In this document: positions 42,784-52,042 of the stretch, piece after piece
Numbering within the stretch: the stretch's first letter is position 1
How the letters are laid out: every line of letters begins with the position of its first letter
Assembly (NCBI GenBank): GCA_044228625.1
Contig: JBGAUM010000003.1
Location: 5,659-69,658 of the forward strand
From: UKL13-2 sp044228625
GTDB taxonomy: Bacteria; Pseudomonadota; Gammaproteobacteria; Burkholderiales; Usitatibacteraceae
Reading direction: 5' to 3'
DNA: 64,000 bases
Made by a program: the position numbers and the translations under genes
The notes under the pieces: generated by a model
What the model was told of the DNA's origin: nothing
The model's input: only the letters and a program-made list of their open reading frames with translations
The model's database searches: none

Positions 42784-43263
42784 ATGCCTGCTGTGTCCTT
42801 CCCCAGCGCACGCAAGAAAGTTTTGCGTGCGCTGTTCATTTTCGGTATGGCCGGATTGAGTGCAATCAGTGCAGAAGCAGCTGGCGTTGGGAATGCGTTT
42901 GAAGTCAAGGTCTCCTTCCAAACGCTCAATGGAGGCGGCCCACCTCCGCCTCCACCCCCGGTCGGCGGCACGGGCAGCGGTAACAACGGTTACGGCTTTT
43001 GCCGGAACAGCTCGACGCCGGGGGCGTTCGGCGCGACCGTGACTGTCGTTTGTGCTACCGGGTCGATCGTTGACATCGAACCTGGCAGAAGCATCCCATG
43101 GTCGCCGATGCACGGCGGCTCGTTTCGCTATGTGACGCAAGCCTATTGGAATGGCGAGTGGATCGACACCATCGACAATCCGCCGGGGACTGGTACTATT
43201 ACCTCTTGGCGCGTTGTGCGTTTGGCCAATCGTTCCTTTCTCGAACTGACCGTGGGCTGGTAA
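42784..43263 (+). CDS. Unrecognised secreted protein of the fimbrial operon
   Basis: 159 residues from ATG 42784; ATG 42733 would add 17 residues ahead of the signal peptide (KKVLRALFIFGMAGLSAISA). After cleavage there is a short strand-like segment (NAFEVKVSFQTLNGG), then a run of seven Pro with Gly/Ser, then a compact domain with two Cys (YGFCRNS and TVVCATG) and Trp-rich segments. It may be a minor subunit or adaptor: the Cys pair and beta pattern suggest a derived SCPU fold, which is uncertain. The stop touches the chaperone ATG. Confidence 0.6.
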   Translation: MPAVSFPSARKKVLRALFIFGMAGLSAISAEAAGVGNAFEVKVSFQTLNGGGPPPPPPPVGGTGSGNNGYGFCRNSSTPGAFGATVTVVCATGSIVDIEPGRSIPWSPMHGGSFRYVTQAYWNGEWIDTIDNPPGTGTITSWRVVRLANRSFLELTVGW

Positions 43264-44025
43264 ATGGCGAAATCCAATCGGGGGACTTTTTTCCTGCTCG
43301 CATTGGCCTTGGGTTGCGCAGTCGCAACGCCCTGGGCGAAGGCCGGGCAATTCAGCGTATCCCCAGTACGCATCTTCATGGCCCCGCAAGATCGCGCGGT
43401 GGCCGTCACCCTTGTCAACGAAGGTGACAGTGAATTGGTGATGCAATCGGACGTGTATTTGTGGAGACAGAAGCCAGGTGGCGAGGATGATCTGCAAATG
43501 TCCGAGGACTTGTTTCTGTCCCCTCCAATTGTCAAGCTCGCGCCCAAGGCAAAACAGGTAGTGCGTCTGGCAATGGTGAAACCTCCCAAGGCCGGGCCTC
43601 AGCAAACCTACAGGCTTTTGGTCCGCGAAGTTCCTGAGGCACTCAAGTCTGAAAAGGATTTGAAAGTGCAGATCGCACTTGCATTCTCGTTGCCAGTGTT
43701 CATCACACCCCCCGGGGCGCAGCGGGAGGTTGCGTGCACGCTTGCACGGGCTGGAGCGGCAGAGGCCAAGGTCTCTTGCGCCAATTCCGGCACGGCCTAT
43801 GCCCAGATTCGCGAAATGCTGCTTTCCAGTGCGTCCGGCGAGCGGCTCGCCGCGCGGGACATCGGGGGCTACATCCTTCCGGGAATCACGCGCGAATACG
43901 AGCTCAAGGCGGCAACGCCGGCGGCGGGCAACACGCAAGTCAAGTGGCAAAGTGGCAAGGCCAAGCTCTCGGTGACCTACGATGACGGGGCAAGCCAGAC
44001 GTTTGATGTCGCGCTCGGCGACTGA
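43264..44025 (+). CDS. Periplasmic pilus chaperone (CsuC/PapD family)
   Basis: 253 residues with a signal peptide (cleavage after AWAKA). Two immunoglobulin-like domains are visible: the first with FSVSPVRIFMAPQDRAVAVTLVNEG and FLSPPIVKLAPKAKQVVRL (the motif strand for donor-strand complementation), then the PapD-like YRLLVREVP, then domain two. The archaic-type longer form fits a Csu system. It caps and delivers the pilin subunits to the usher. The start follows the previous stop without a gap. Confidence 0.92.
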   Translation: MAKSNRGTFFLLALALGCAVATPWAKAGQFSVSPVRIFMAPQDRAVAVTLVNEGDSELVMQSDVYLWRQKPGGEDDLQMSEDLFLSPPIVKLAPKAKQVVRLAMVKPPKAGPQQTYRLLVREVPEALKSEKDLKVQIALAFSLPVFITPPGAQREVACTLARAGAAEAKVSCANSGTAYAQIREMLLSSASGERLAARDIGGYILPGITREYELKAATPAAGNTQVKWQSGKAKLSVTYDDGASQTFDVALGD

Positions 44026-44046
44026 CGCCAGGCACACCCGTGATCC

Positions 44047-46452
44047 ATGATTCCGCGCGTTTCGGCGTCCGTCCTGTTCTTCGGTGGCTTAATCCTCGCG
44101 GGAACAGCGGCACCTGAATTGCAGGCCCAGACACTCGTCCAACTCGCGCCCGGCACGGCTGTGCCCATGCAGAAGCGTGCTGGCACCGGCGATCGCATGT
44201 TGCCAATGGACGTCACAGTGAACGGTGCCAAGAGTGGCACTTGGCTATTCCTGGAGCGAGAGGGTGTCCTTTATGCGCAGCAGGATGCGTTTGCAGAGTG
44301 GCGCGTCCGCCTCGATCCCCGCACGGCCTTTGTCGAATTTCGCGGCCAGCCCTATGCGCCGCTAAACGCCATCCCCGGATTCAAATTCAAGGTCGATTTT
44401 GCAGCGCTTGCGGTTGACATTACTTTCTCACCGGAAGCCTTCGCAACTTCAGACCTTCGGCGGGATTTGACGCTCAAGCTCGACACCAGCCCGGTTCTGA
44501 ATGCCATTTTCCTGAATTACGACGTCAATGCGGCCGCGAACACGTATCGAGGTGCATCAGCCACGAACGAACTGGGGCTCATCACTGAAACCGGTATCTC
44601 GACCGGCATGGGCGTGCTTAGCGTGAGCCATGCAGGGCGCAATCTGCTTTCCAACGCGGCGCTTCCCGAGCGGCGAAGTTGGCAGCGCCTGGAAACGACC
44701 TTTACCCGTGATTTTCCGGATCGTAACCAGACCTTGCGGGTTGGAGATGCTACGACCCGCGCGGGCCTCACCGGTCGCAATGCCTATTTCGGGGGCATAC
44801 AGTTCGGCACCAATTTCGCGTTGACGCCGGGTTTCGTGCGGCAACCACTGCCGCGCTTGCAAGGAATTTCTGCGGCGCCTTCCACGGTAGAACTCTATGT
44901 GAACGATGTGCTTCGCCAAACTTCCAACGTGCCGACCGGACCGTTTACGCTTGACAACTTTCCAGTGATGACAGGCGGAGGGGAAGCGCGTTTGGTCGTG
45001 CGAGACGTGCTGGGTCGTGAAACCGTGATTTCACAATCCTTCCTGACAAGTGCGCAATTGCTCGCGCCCGGATTGAACGATTGGAGCCTGGAGGCTGGCC
45101 GCATACGCACCAACCTCGGCACGCAAAGCCGCGCCTATGGCGCGCGGTTTGGAGCGCTCACTTGGGCGCGCGGCCTCACCGAGGGCATCACCGGCGAGTT
45201 GCGCGGCGAAATTGGCGACGACCAGCGCTTTGCCAGCGTCGGAATGATCAGCGCGCTGCCCGCCCAATTCATCGGCCGAGTGGCGCTGGGCGCAAGCCGC
45301 CATGACGTCACCGGCAGCGGACACCTGTGGCTCGCCGGGGTGGAACACCAAGGCCTGCGCAATACCCTGAGCCTGGAATTTCGCGGCGCTTCGCGCGGCC
45401 TCAGGCAGCTTGGGCTTGATACCGCAACACCACCCTATCGATTTCAAGCGGCGGCAAATTGGACCTATGCCTCCGAAAGCGGCTCCAACTTTGGCTTGGG
45501 TGCGGCGCACATCGAACCTCACGACGGAGTTCATGTGAGCACGGTGTCGGCCAATATGGGTATGCGCATCTTCGGAAAGGGATCAATTGCGCTCAATGCC
45601 ACACATGCCATCGCCGGAACATCCGGAACTTCAGCAGGGATCACGCTTACGCTACCGCTGGAGCAACAGCGCGTGACCAGCAGCACGCTCAACTATCGGT
45701 CGGGTCAAACTGAAGTGTATGCTGCCGTGACCCAGAACCCCGTGGCAAGCAATGATGTCGGCTGGCGGATCTTGGCGGGTGAGCAGGCGGGCGACGCTCG
45801 CGCCGAAGCGGGAGCCTATTACCAAGGCCGCTACGGCGTGGCGACCGCGGATGCGAGCATGACTCGCAACCAGCGCGCGTTGCGGCTGGGCACCAAAGGC
45901 GGGCTTGTTCTCACGGATTCCAAAGTATTCGCCACGCGCCGTGTCGACGACAGTTTTGCCGTGGTAGAGGTGGCCGGCCATGGCAATGTGGGCATCGGTG
46001 TAGCAGGCAACGTGCTTACCCGTACCAACGCACAGGGTATCGCACTGGTTCCGCGCCTCAATGCATACCAACCCAATTCAATCCGACTTGATCCGCGAGA
46101 GCTCCCCCTGAGTGCCGAACTCGACACGATCGAACAAACCGTTGTACCGGCATGGCGAAGTGCGGCCAAGGTGGTGTTCCCGGTAAGGTCCGGCCGGGGC
46201 GCGCTGATCAAGTTTGATCTCGACGACATGCAACCCGTTCCGCCAGGCGCCATTGTCAATATCGTGGGGGACAAGCAGACGTTTTATGTTGCGCGCCGGG
46301 GGGAGGCATTCGTGACGGGTCTGCAAGCGAAAACGACGCTTGAAGTCGAATGGAATGCGCAAAGATGCCGTGTGGAGGTCACGCTGCCGCCTGCAAACGA
46401 CGACGAGATTCCACGTCTTGGCCCGTTGGTGTGCAAAGGAGTGAAACGATGA
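44047..46452 (+). CDS. Outer-membrane usher protein (CsuD/FimD family)
   Basis: 801 residues. A signal peptide is followed by an N-terminal domain (LPMDVTVNGAKSGTW), then the barrel with FTRDFPDRNQTLRVGD and GGIQFGTNFALTPGF, and the plug domain with STVELYVNDVLRQTSNVPTG. The C terminus carries two small domains, ending TLEVEWNAQRCRVEVTLPP. It is the pore through which fibre subunits are assembled. The start may be GTG at 44041 or ATG 44047; the latter is used. Overlaps the tip-adhesin gene by 4 nt. Confidence 0.93.
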   Translation: MIPRVSASVLFFGGLILAGTAAPELQAQTLVQLAPGTAVPMQKRAGTGDRMLPMDVTVNGAKSGTWLFLEREGVLYAQQDAFAEWRVRLDPRTAFVEFRGQPYAPLNAIPGFKFKVDFAALAVDITFSPEAFATSDLRRDLTLKLDTSPVLNAIFLNYDVNAAANTYRGASATNELGLITETGISTGMGVLSVSHAGRNLLSNAALPERRSWQRLETTFTRDFPDRNQTLRVGDATTRAGLTGRNAYFGGIQFGTNFALTPGFVRQPLPRLQGISAAPSTVELYVNDVLRQTSNVPTGPFTLDNFPVMTGGGEARLVVRDVLGRETVISQSFLTSAQLLAPGLNDWSLEAGRIRTNLGTQSRAYGARFGALTWARGLTEGITGELRGEIGDDQRFASVGMISALPAQFIGRVALGASRHDVTGSGHLWLAGVEHQGLRNTLSLEFRGASRGLRQLGLDTATPPYRFQAAANWTYASESGSNFGLGAAHIEPHDGVHVSTVSANMGMRIFGKGSIALNATHAIAGTSGTSAGITLTLPLEQQRVTSSTLNYRSGQTEVYAAVTQNPVASNDVGWRILAGEQAGDARAEAGAYYQGRYGVATADASMTRNQRALRLGTKGGLVLTDSKVFATRRVDDSFAVVEVAGHGNVGIGVAGNVLTRTNAQGIALVPRLNAYQPNSIRLDPRELPLSAELDTIEQTVVPAWRSAAKVVFPVRSGRGALIKFDLDDMQPVPPGAIVNIVGDKQTFYVARRGEAFVTGLQAKTTLEVEWNAQRCRVEVTLPPANDDEIPRLGPLVCKGVKR

Positions 46453-47315
46453 CTTACGAAATTCGTTGGTTGGGCGCCAGCCTGTTGACGGCGGCGGTGC
46501 TTGCACTGGCCACGTCGTCCGACGCGGCGATCACATGCACCTCGGTCACGTCGCCCGGATTTTCCGCAGCATTCACGGGCACCGTCCCGCCCACAAATGT
46601 CACGCCGTCGTCAGTGACCGTCACCTGCAACCGCAACCTCGCAGGAGACCCCTTGTCCCTGAACTATCTCGTCGCAGCCAACAATGGTCTGAATGCCGCT
46701 GGCAACCAAAATCGCGCGGCGCTGGGCGCCAACCGGCTGCAGTACGACCTTTATCGCGATGCGGCGTGCAGCCTGCAATGGCGCGGCGGTGGAAACCGCC
46801 TCAGCAACACGATGACATTTGGGAACAATTTCCTTCCAGTAAGCCAAACCACCAATTGGTGGGGATGCATCGTAACCTCCCAGGCGCTGCCCGCCGGAAC
46901 CTATACCGATACCGTGACCATGACGTTGAGCGTCGGGGGGCTGACCAATACCTTTCCAGTCAGCATTTATACGCCGGCGACATGCACGATTGCGACCGCA
47001 CCTGGTACATTGACCTTCAACTATGTCGCGCTCGGCGCTGCGCAAACGGCCAGCACCAGCTTCCAGCCCAATTGTACGAGCCTTCTCGCCTATAGCATGT
47101 CATTGAGTGCGACCGTGGCAGTGGCTGCGGGCCTCAACTACACCCTGGCCCTGAATACGACCAACAGTGGAGGCACTGCGACCTTGGCAAGCACGGGAAC
47201 GGGCGTGGCGCAGACCTTTTACATCAATGGCAGCATGGCTGGAGGGCAGGCTGGTACCTGCTTGGGGGGTACTTGCACAGCCAACAACACGCACACCTTG
47301 ACGATTACCTATTGA
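46449..47315 (+). CDS. Two-domain SCPU tip subunit (CsuE-like)
   Basis: 288 residues from ATG 46449, inside the usher stop (ATGA). After the signal peptide two SCPU domains follow each other: residues about 27-165 (ITCTSVTSP to TDTVTMTLS) and about 180-288 (ATCTIATAPG to THTLTITY). A two-domain subunit at the end of the operon matches CsuE, the fibre tip adhesin in archaic chaperone-usher pili. The N domain has a hydrophobic, Asn/Leu-rich character. It overlaps the convergent YeeE gene by 7 nt. Confidence 0.9.
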   Translation: MTYEIRWLGASLLTAAVLALATSSDAAITCTSVTSPGFSAAFTGTVPPTNVTPSSVTVTCNRNLAGDPLSLNYLVAANNGLNAAGNQNRAALGANRLQYDLYRDAACSLQWRGGGNRLSNTMTFGNNFLPVSQTTNWWGCIVTSQALPAGTYTDTVTMTLSVGGLTNTFPVSIYTPATCTIATAPGTLTFNYVALGAAQTASTSFQPNCTSLLAYSMSLSATVAVAAGLNYTLALNTTNSGGTATLASTGTGVAQTFYINGSMAGGQAGTCLGGTCTANNTHTLTITY

Positions 47316-48253
47316 GCCGAAACGGAAAGCTTGAGCACTGCGATCGCAGCCAGCATTGCCGCAAGCGCCGCCCAGGCATGCGCAAAGAGTGTGGGCATTC
47401 CCAACAGGATGAGTCCGTCGTTGCTGCCCGGAATCATCGCGCTGCCGGCGCCCATCAGCGCCCCTCCGAAGGTGCACAGCGCCAACTGACGACCTGATGG
47501 ACGGACAGACTTCAGGAGACCGCTCGTCCAGCCCGCGCAGATGGCGCCCAGCAACAAAGCCAACAGCAGCGCGTTCCGTGGTGACAGATCGCGCAACGTG
47601 CCCTGCGCCGCCTCGTTGAGAATATCGGTGTAAGCCCACGGGCCTTCCAGCACCAAAAGAAAATAGAAAGTGATCCCGATCACTGCCGTGGCGGCCTCAG
47701 GCCGCCAGAGACGCCTTCCCACCGCTTTGCTCGTTTCTCGCAGACTCGCCGACGGCGTGCGCAACATCATGATGGTCGGAGGGAGTAGGCGATACGCCAT
47801 GAATAGACCGGCAACCCAGGCCAGTGCGCTTGGAAATTGGACGAGCGGTGAAACGAGAATGGGCGAAGTGATGGGGGGCATGGCTTGGGCCACGACCCAA
47901 GCCCCGGCGTAAAACCCCACAGGTGTGCAGAGGTAGGCCCACTGGCCTGAACCGAGCCGCGCAATGGCACCAAACACGCAGGCCTGGTTGATGAAGGCGC
48001 CGGTGCCCAGCAGGAGTGCGCCCGCCACGGCCGGCAGGCTGATCGGGTGCCCCATCGGCAATTCGACCTCGAATCCCAGGGCTTTTGAAATGAAAAACAA
48101 TCCTGCCACCCAAAGCGACGCTTCGAGCATCGCCACCAATCGTCGAGCACGGCGCATAGCGACGATTTCGTCCACGGCGGCGACCGTGCACGTTGCGCCA
48201 CGCTGTATGGCATAGCCCATGAGACCGGCGAGAAGAAGGGACACGAGGAACAT
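47309..48253 (-). CDS. YeeE/YedE-family membrane transporter
   Basis: 314 residues with about nine hydrophobic segments. Two related motifs carry the family cysteines: RGATCTVAAVDE (about 19-30) and NQACVFGAIARLGSG (about 88-102), with a third small-residue motif near GSNDGLILLG. The longer form resembles TsuA/YeeE, which imports thiosulfate. Thiosulfate as substrate is inferred from the family. It could supply sulfur related to the sox genes 34 kb away, but they are not linked. The gene is convergent with the tip-adhesin gene. Confidence 0.85.
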   Translation of the reverse strand: MFLVSLLLAGLMGYAIQRGATCTVAAVDEIVAMRRARRLVAMLEASLWVAGLFFISKALGFEVELPMGHPISLPAVAGALLLGTGAFINQACVFGAIARLGSGQWAYLCTPVGFYAGAWVVAQAMPPITSPILVSPLVQFPSALAWVAGLFMAYRLLPPTIMMLRTPSASLRETSKAVGRRLWRPEAATAVIGITFYFLLVLEGPWAYTDILNEAAQGTLRDLSPRNALLLALLLGAICAGWTSGLLKSVRPSGRQLALCTFGGALMGAGSAMIPGSNDGLILLGMPTLFAHAWAALAAMLAAIAVLKLSVSAQ

Positions 48254-48306
48254 GCGTCGGTCGATCAGTACACGCCTGAAGAATTGGGCATTTCAATCAA
48301 GGGCTC

Positions 48307-48347
48307 AAAAAACCGGGGCGGTCCACACGATCCGGTGGAGCCGCCCC
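48307..48347 (-). terminator. Intrinsic terminator after the periplasmic cupin gene
   Basis: On the minus strand GGGGCGG (48347-48341) and CCAC pair with GTGG and CCGCCCC (48321-48315) around an eight-base loop, followed by GG and six T residues. This is a classical factor-independent terminator 26 nt after the cupin stop, before the YeeE start. Confidence 0.8.
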
Positions 48348-48373
48348 GCACTGCTCACTCACTGCAAAACGGA

Positions 48374-48862
48374 CTACATCATTTCTTTCATCGTCTCCGG
48401 CTTCTTGTCGTTGACGATGTCGGCGATCATCAACTCAACCTTCTTGCCCGAGCTGTTTTTCCAATGGTGCTTCGTTCCTGCAAATTCGCGGGCGATGTCG
48501 CCGGCCTTGTGCAAGATCGGCTCGCTGCACTTGCTGGAAAACTCCTGGATTTCGCCTTCCTTGACCATGATCAGCGCGGGGCGATCCGCATGATCGTGCA
48601 AGGGGACGATGCCGCCGGGCTCAATGGTCATCGCGCGCATGCGCAGGCGGCGTTGGGCGAGCTTGACGTTTTCCTTCGACAAGTCGATGGAAGACAATTC
48701 GACATCCTTCACGCCGACCGGGGCCGACGGGGCGCCGGACAAGGGATTGTTGGCCGCCTTGCCCGCCGGGCATTCGCCGGCCAGGGCCTGTCCGCCATGA
48801 ATCGCCAACAGCATGCCGGCGAGCATGGCCGAGGCCGTGAAGAGGGAAACCTTTTGCGACAT
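48374..48862 (-). CDS. Periplasmic cupin-domain protein
   Basis: 162 residues from ATG 48862. A signal peptide ends near GGQALA. The single cupin barrel has MTIEPGGIVPLHDHADRPALIMVKEGEI, with His residues at metal positions, and FAGTKHHWKN for the second motif. The C-terminal tail is Lys-rich and Met-rich. Ligand and reaction are unknown. It has its own intrinsic terminator, and it is divergent from the permease genes. Confidence 0.85.
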   Translation of the reverse strand: MSQKVSLFTASAMLAGMLLAIHGGQALAGECPAGKAANNPLSGAPSAPVGVKDVELSSIDLSKENVKLAQRRLRMRAMTIEPGGIVPLHDHADRPALIMVKEGEIQEFSSKCSEPILHKAGDIAREFAGTKHHWKNSSGKKVELMIADIVNDKKPETMKEMM

Positions 48863-48999
48863 GTTTTTCTCCGTGATGCTTTGAAATGCAGCGCCATGCA
48901 TCTCCCGGAACACGGCGGCCACGGCACCCGTAGTCGAACCGGGCGGAGATTACTTACAACGTCACATCCCCGGCGTTACTGGCGCCAATAGCGGATAAC

Positions 49000-50007
49000 A
49001 TGACGGTCGTTTTCCCGATTGCTGCCATGCTCGCCTTCACCCTTCGCCGCCTCACCCAATCCGCGTTTGTGCTGGCAGTCATGGCGTTGTTGGTGTTCGT
49101 CGGCGTCTATGCAGTGGGCAATCCGCTTGAAATGCTCATCAACCCGCAGGCCGATGAATCGGAGCGGCTGCGGGCCACGATCGCATTGGGTCTCGACAAG
49201 CCGCTTCATGTGCAGTTCCTGTCGTTTCTGAAGGGCGCTGTCACCGGTGATCTTGGCAGGTCCTTTGTCTTCGGCATTCCTGCACTGGAGCTGATCTTTG
49301 CGAAATTGCCGGCCACCATCGAACTCGCCGTTGTGGCCATGCTGCTGGCCATCTTGCTCGGTATCCCGCTGGGGTTGATCGCCGGCCTGAAGCCGGACAG
49401 CGTCATCGGCAAGTCCATCATGGCGGGTTCGATCCTCGGATTTTCGCTGCCCACATTTTGGGTGGGGTTGGTGCTGATCATGCTGTTCTCGGTACAACTT
49501 GGTTGGCTGCCCTCGAACGGGCGCGGAGACACTGTCAACGTCATGGGCATTCCGTTGTCGGTCCTGACCCTTGATGGTTGGGCCCACCTGTTCATGCCCG
49601 CATTGAACCTGGCGCTGTTCAAACTCTCGCTGCTGATTCGCCTCACCCGCGCGCAAACGCGTGAGGCGTTGATGCAGGACTACGTGAAGTTCGCGCGCGC
49701 CAAAGGATTGAAGCCCTCTCGCGTGATCGGCGTGCACGTGTTGAAGAACATCATGATTCCCATTGTGACGGTCATCGGCCTGGAGTTCGGTTCCGTGGTC
49801 GCGTTTGCCATCGTCACGGAATCGATCTTTGCGTGGCCGGGCACCGGAAAGCTGCTGATTGATTCGATCAACCAGCTCGACCGGCCCGTGATCGTGGCGT
49901 ACCTGTTGGTGATCGCGACACTCTTTGTCGTGATCAATTTTGTGGTGGACCTCGCGTATTCGTGGCTGGATCCGCGGGTGCGACTGGGCCAGGCCGCAGG
50001 ACATTAG
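49000..50007 (+). CDS. ABC-transporter permease of the DppB/OppB family
   Basis: 335 residues from ATG 49000; ATG 49027 (LAFTLRRL) is a good alternative. Six transmembrane helices are expected. The first, MLAFTLRRLTQSAFVLAVMAL, is typical of DppB. The EAA coupling helix is EALMQDYVKFARAKGLKPSRV, then IPIVTVIGLEFG. It probably forms the membrane pore for peptides or nickel with the next gene. The stop touches the dppC-like ATG. Confidence 0.9.
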   Translation: MTVVFPIAAMLAFTLRRLTQSAFVLAVMALLVFVGVYAVGNPLEMLINPQADESERLRATIALGLDKPLHVQFLSFLKGAVTGDLGRSFVFGIPALELIFAKLPATIELAVVAMLLAILLGIPLGLIAGLKPDSVIGKSIMAGSILGFSLPTFWVGLVLIMLFSVQLGWLPSNGRGDTVNVMGIPLSVLTLDGWAHLFMPALNLALFKLSLLIRLTRAQTREALMQDYVKFARAKGLKPSRVIGVHVLKNIMIPIVTVIGLEFGSVVAFAIVTESIFAWPGTGKLLIDSINQLDRPVIVAYLLVIATLFVVINFVVDLAYSWLDPRVRLGQAAGH

Positions 50008-50892
50008 ATGAACTTGGCGGATTCCCCCCTTCAACGCATTTGGACCGGCTTTGCGGAGTCCCGCGTGGCCCTGGTGGCGCTCGCGCTGCTTACGGTGATC
50101 GTGTGCGTGGCCCTGTTGGCCCCGCTCATCTCCCCACAGAATCCTTACGACCTTGCGCAACTGGATGTGATGGATGGCAAGCTCGCGCCGGGCGAAAAAT
50201 CCATGGCTGGCAAAACCTACTGGCTCGGCACGGACGACCAGGGGCGCGACATGCTGTCAGGAATTTTTTATGGATTGCGAATCTCGCTGGCTGTGGGATT
50301 GGCCTCCACACTGATTGCCGTGACACTGGGCTTGGCCTTGGGGTTGGTCGCCGCATACGTCGGCGGATTCATCGATACGCTCATCATGCGGGTCGTGGAC
50401 ATCCAGCTCTCGTTTCCCTACATCCTGCTGGCCTTGATTCTGTTGGCCATCTTTGGCCCCGGGGTAAACAAAGTCATCATCGCCCTGGTGGCGGTGCAGT
50501 GGGCGTACTACACGCGTACCGTGCGGGCTGCTGCGCTGGTGGAAACGCAGAAGGAATATGTGGAGGCGGCGCGGGTCCTGGCGCTTTCGCATCGACGGAT
50601 CCTGTTCCGGCACCTGCTTCCCAATTGCCTGCCGCCGCTGATCGTGGTGGCCACGGTGCAAGTGGCGCACGCGATTTCGCTGGAGGCCACCTTGTCGTTC
50701 CTGGGTCTGGGCCTTCCCATTACGGAGCCGTCACTGGGCTTGCTGATTTCCAACGGGTTCACCTACCTGATGAGCGGAAAATACTGGATCAGCTTTTATC
50801 CCGGTGTGGCATTGCTGCTGACGGTGATGGCCGTCAACCTGGTGGCAGATCAGCTGCGCGATGTGTTGAATCCGCGCTTGAGCAGAAACTGA
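50008..50892 (+). CDS. ABC-transporter permease of the DppC/OppC family
   Basis: 294 residues. The N-terminal helix and LGTDDQGRDMLSGIFYGLRISL are the family signature, and EYVEAARVLALSHRRILFRHLLPN is the coupling helix. It pairs with the permease upstream. Neither a substrate-binding protein nor ATPase subunits are encoded in the window, so the transporter must use components from elsewhere. The final base of its stop codon is the first base of repeat copy C. Confidence 0.92.
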   Translation: MNLADSPLQRIWTGFAESRVALVALALLTVIVCVALLAPLISPQNPYDLAQLDVMDGKLAPGEKSMAGKTYWLGTDDQGRDMLSGIFYGLRISLAVGLASTLIAVTLGLALGLVAAYVGGFIDTLIMRVVDIQLSFPYILLALILLAIFGPGVNKVIIALVAVQWAYYTRTVRAAALVETQKEYVEAARVLALSHRRILFRHLLPNCLPPLIVVATVQVAHAISLEATLSFLGLGLPITEPSLGLLISNGFTYLMSGKYWISFYPGVALLLTVMAVNLVADQLRDVLNPRLSRN

Positions 50893-50957
50893 AACTCGAG
50901 GTGGGACGCGGCGTTTCGGCCCAAAGCGGCTCAAACGGCGCGCCCATGCTCGGGTTT
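50892..50957. repeat. 66-bp palindromic dispersed repeat, copy C
   Basis: The left arm starts AAACTCGAG and runs through GCGGCGTTT to 50921. The right arm starts GGCTCAAACGGCGCGCC and ends CTCGGGTTT at 50957. The arms match at 22 of 30 positions, and the loop is about six bases. The first base completes the dppC-like stop codon TGA, the same junction as copy A. Confidence 0.8.
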
Positions 50958-51055
50958 GGCGACTTTGTCGAGCAGATTTCTTCCAACGGGATGCGCAGTC
51001 GATGCGCGTGCCTTCAGCCAAAGGAAGTTGGCGACACCCCAAACATCAGCCGGCG

Positions 51056-51535
51056 CTAATACGCGCTTCCATCTTTCCGGAAGAACTGCCACTTGCCGTC
51101 GACCAACTTCGCCGCCAGGTCATCGTCCGGATAGTCCACCACATCGCCTGCAGCGCGATCCCCGATTTCCAGGTACACCACGTCTGCGCCCGAGCGGTTG
51201 ACCAAGTGGTGTGCATCGCCCGTGCCCGCCTTGAAGCCGGCGCAATCTCCTGCATGCAAAAGCGTCTCGCCGGAATCGGTGATCAACGTGGGTGACCCCT
51301 CGAGCACGTAGATGAACTCATCTTGTCGTGTATGCGCATGCCGCAACGCGGACATTGCGCCGGGATGCAGCGTGGTGAGGTTGACGCCGAAATGGGAGAG
51401 CCCGAACAGGTCGCCCAGGACCCGCTTTTCCCGTTGGGCGACGCGTGCCGCAAACGGTTCGGGGTATAGGGATTTCTGTGTGCGGGGTGCCACCGCCGAG
51501 GCGGCAAGGGTAATGGGTTTGGATTTGTCCGGCAT
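51056..51535 (-). CDS. Cytoplasmic cupin-domain protein
   Basis: 159 residues. The cupin barrel has HPGAMSALRHAHTRQDEFIYVLEG (motif 1, with His/His/Glu) and GDCAGFKAGTGDAHHLVNRS (motif 2, His). It is of the type seen in single-domain metal cupins of unknown reaction, with YLEIGDRAAGDVVDYPDDDL following, a segment common to proteins of the ectoine synthase/sugar-binding cupin group. No signal peptide. Confidence 0.85.
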   Translation of the reverse strand: MPDKSKPITLAASAVAPRTQKSLYPEPFAARVAQREKRVLGDLFGLSHFGVNLTTLHPGAMSALRHAHTRQDEFIYVLEGSPTLITDSGETLLHAGDCAGFKAGTGDAHHLVNRSGADVVYLEIGDRAAGDVVDYPDDDLAAKLVDGKWQFFRKDGSAY

Positions 51536-51580
51536 GTCGTTGACTCTACAGGGTAGGGTGGGAAGGGTGCGAATGCAAGG

Positions 51581-52042
51581 CTAACGCTTTGCGTCGGGCG
51601 GGTTCGCGGGATGGTCGCCCTTCACGATTTCACCGGAAGGCACGGCGGCTGTTGCCGTGGCATGCACGGCAAGCTTTCCATCCGCCCCCCAAAGCTTCGC
51701 CTCGCGGAACACCAGTTGTTTCCCCGCCTTGATCACCGTGGCTGCCCCCTTGCAAGGCCCCAATGTCATGGGGGCGACAAAGCTGCTCTTGATTTCGACG
51801 GTCGGCAACCACTGACGTGTCTTGGCGAATGCGGAAATGGAGATCAGCACGTCGATCATGGCAACGGCGAACCCGCCTTGGACGTTACCAAAATGATTCC
51901 GAAAAGCCGGCTGGAGCGCGAAAAGCAACGCCACCCGGCCGGTTTCAAAGGAGGCCTCTTCAATCGTGAAGGGCGTCAGCGCAGCGCAATCGGGCGCAGG
52001 CTGGTTTTCCAGCGCCTTCTGTAACGCATTTGCATCGGACAT
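51581..52042 (-). CDS. Hotdog-fold thioesterase (PaaI/YbgC-like)
   Basis: 153 residues from ATG 52042. The hotdog signature HFGNVQGGFAVAMIDVLISI is near residues 50-70, with TVEIKSSFVAPMTLGPCKG after it. It probably hydrolyses acyl- or aryl-CoA. Substrate unknown. It is encoded downstream of the beta-lactamase gene on the same strand with a 176-nt gap, so it may have its own promoter. Confidence 0.85.
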   Translation of the reverse strand: MSDANALQKALENQPAPDCAALTPFTIEEASFETGRVALLFALQPAFRNHFGNVQGGFAVAMIDVLISISAFAKTRQWLPTVEIKSSFVAPMTLGPCKGAATVIKAGKQLVFREAKLWGADGKLAVHATATAAVPSGEIVKGDHPANPPDAKR

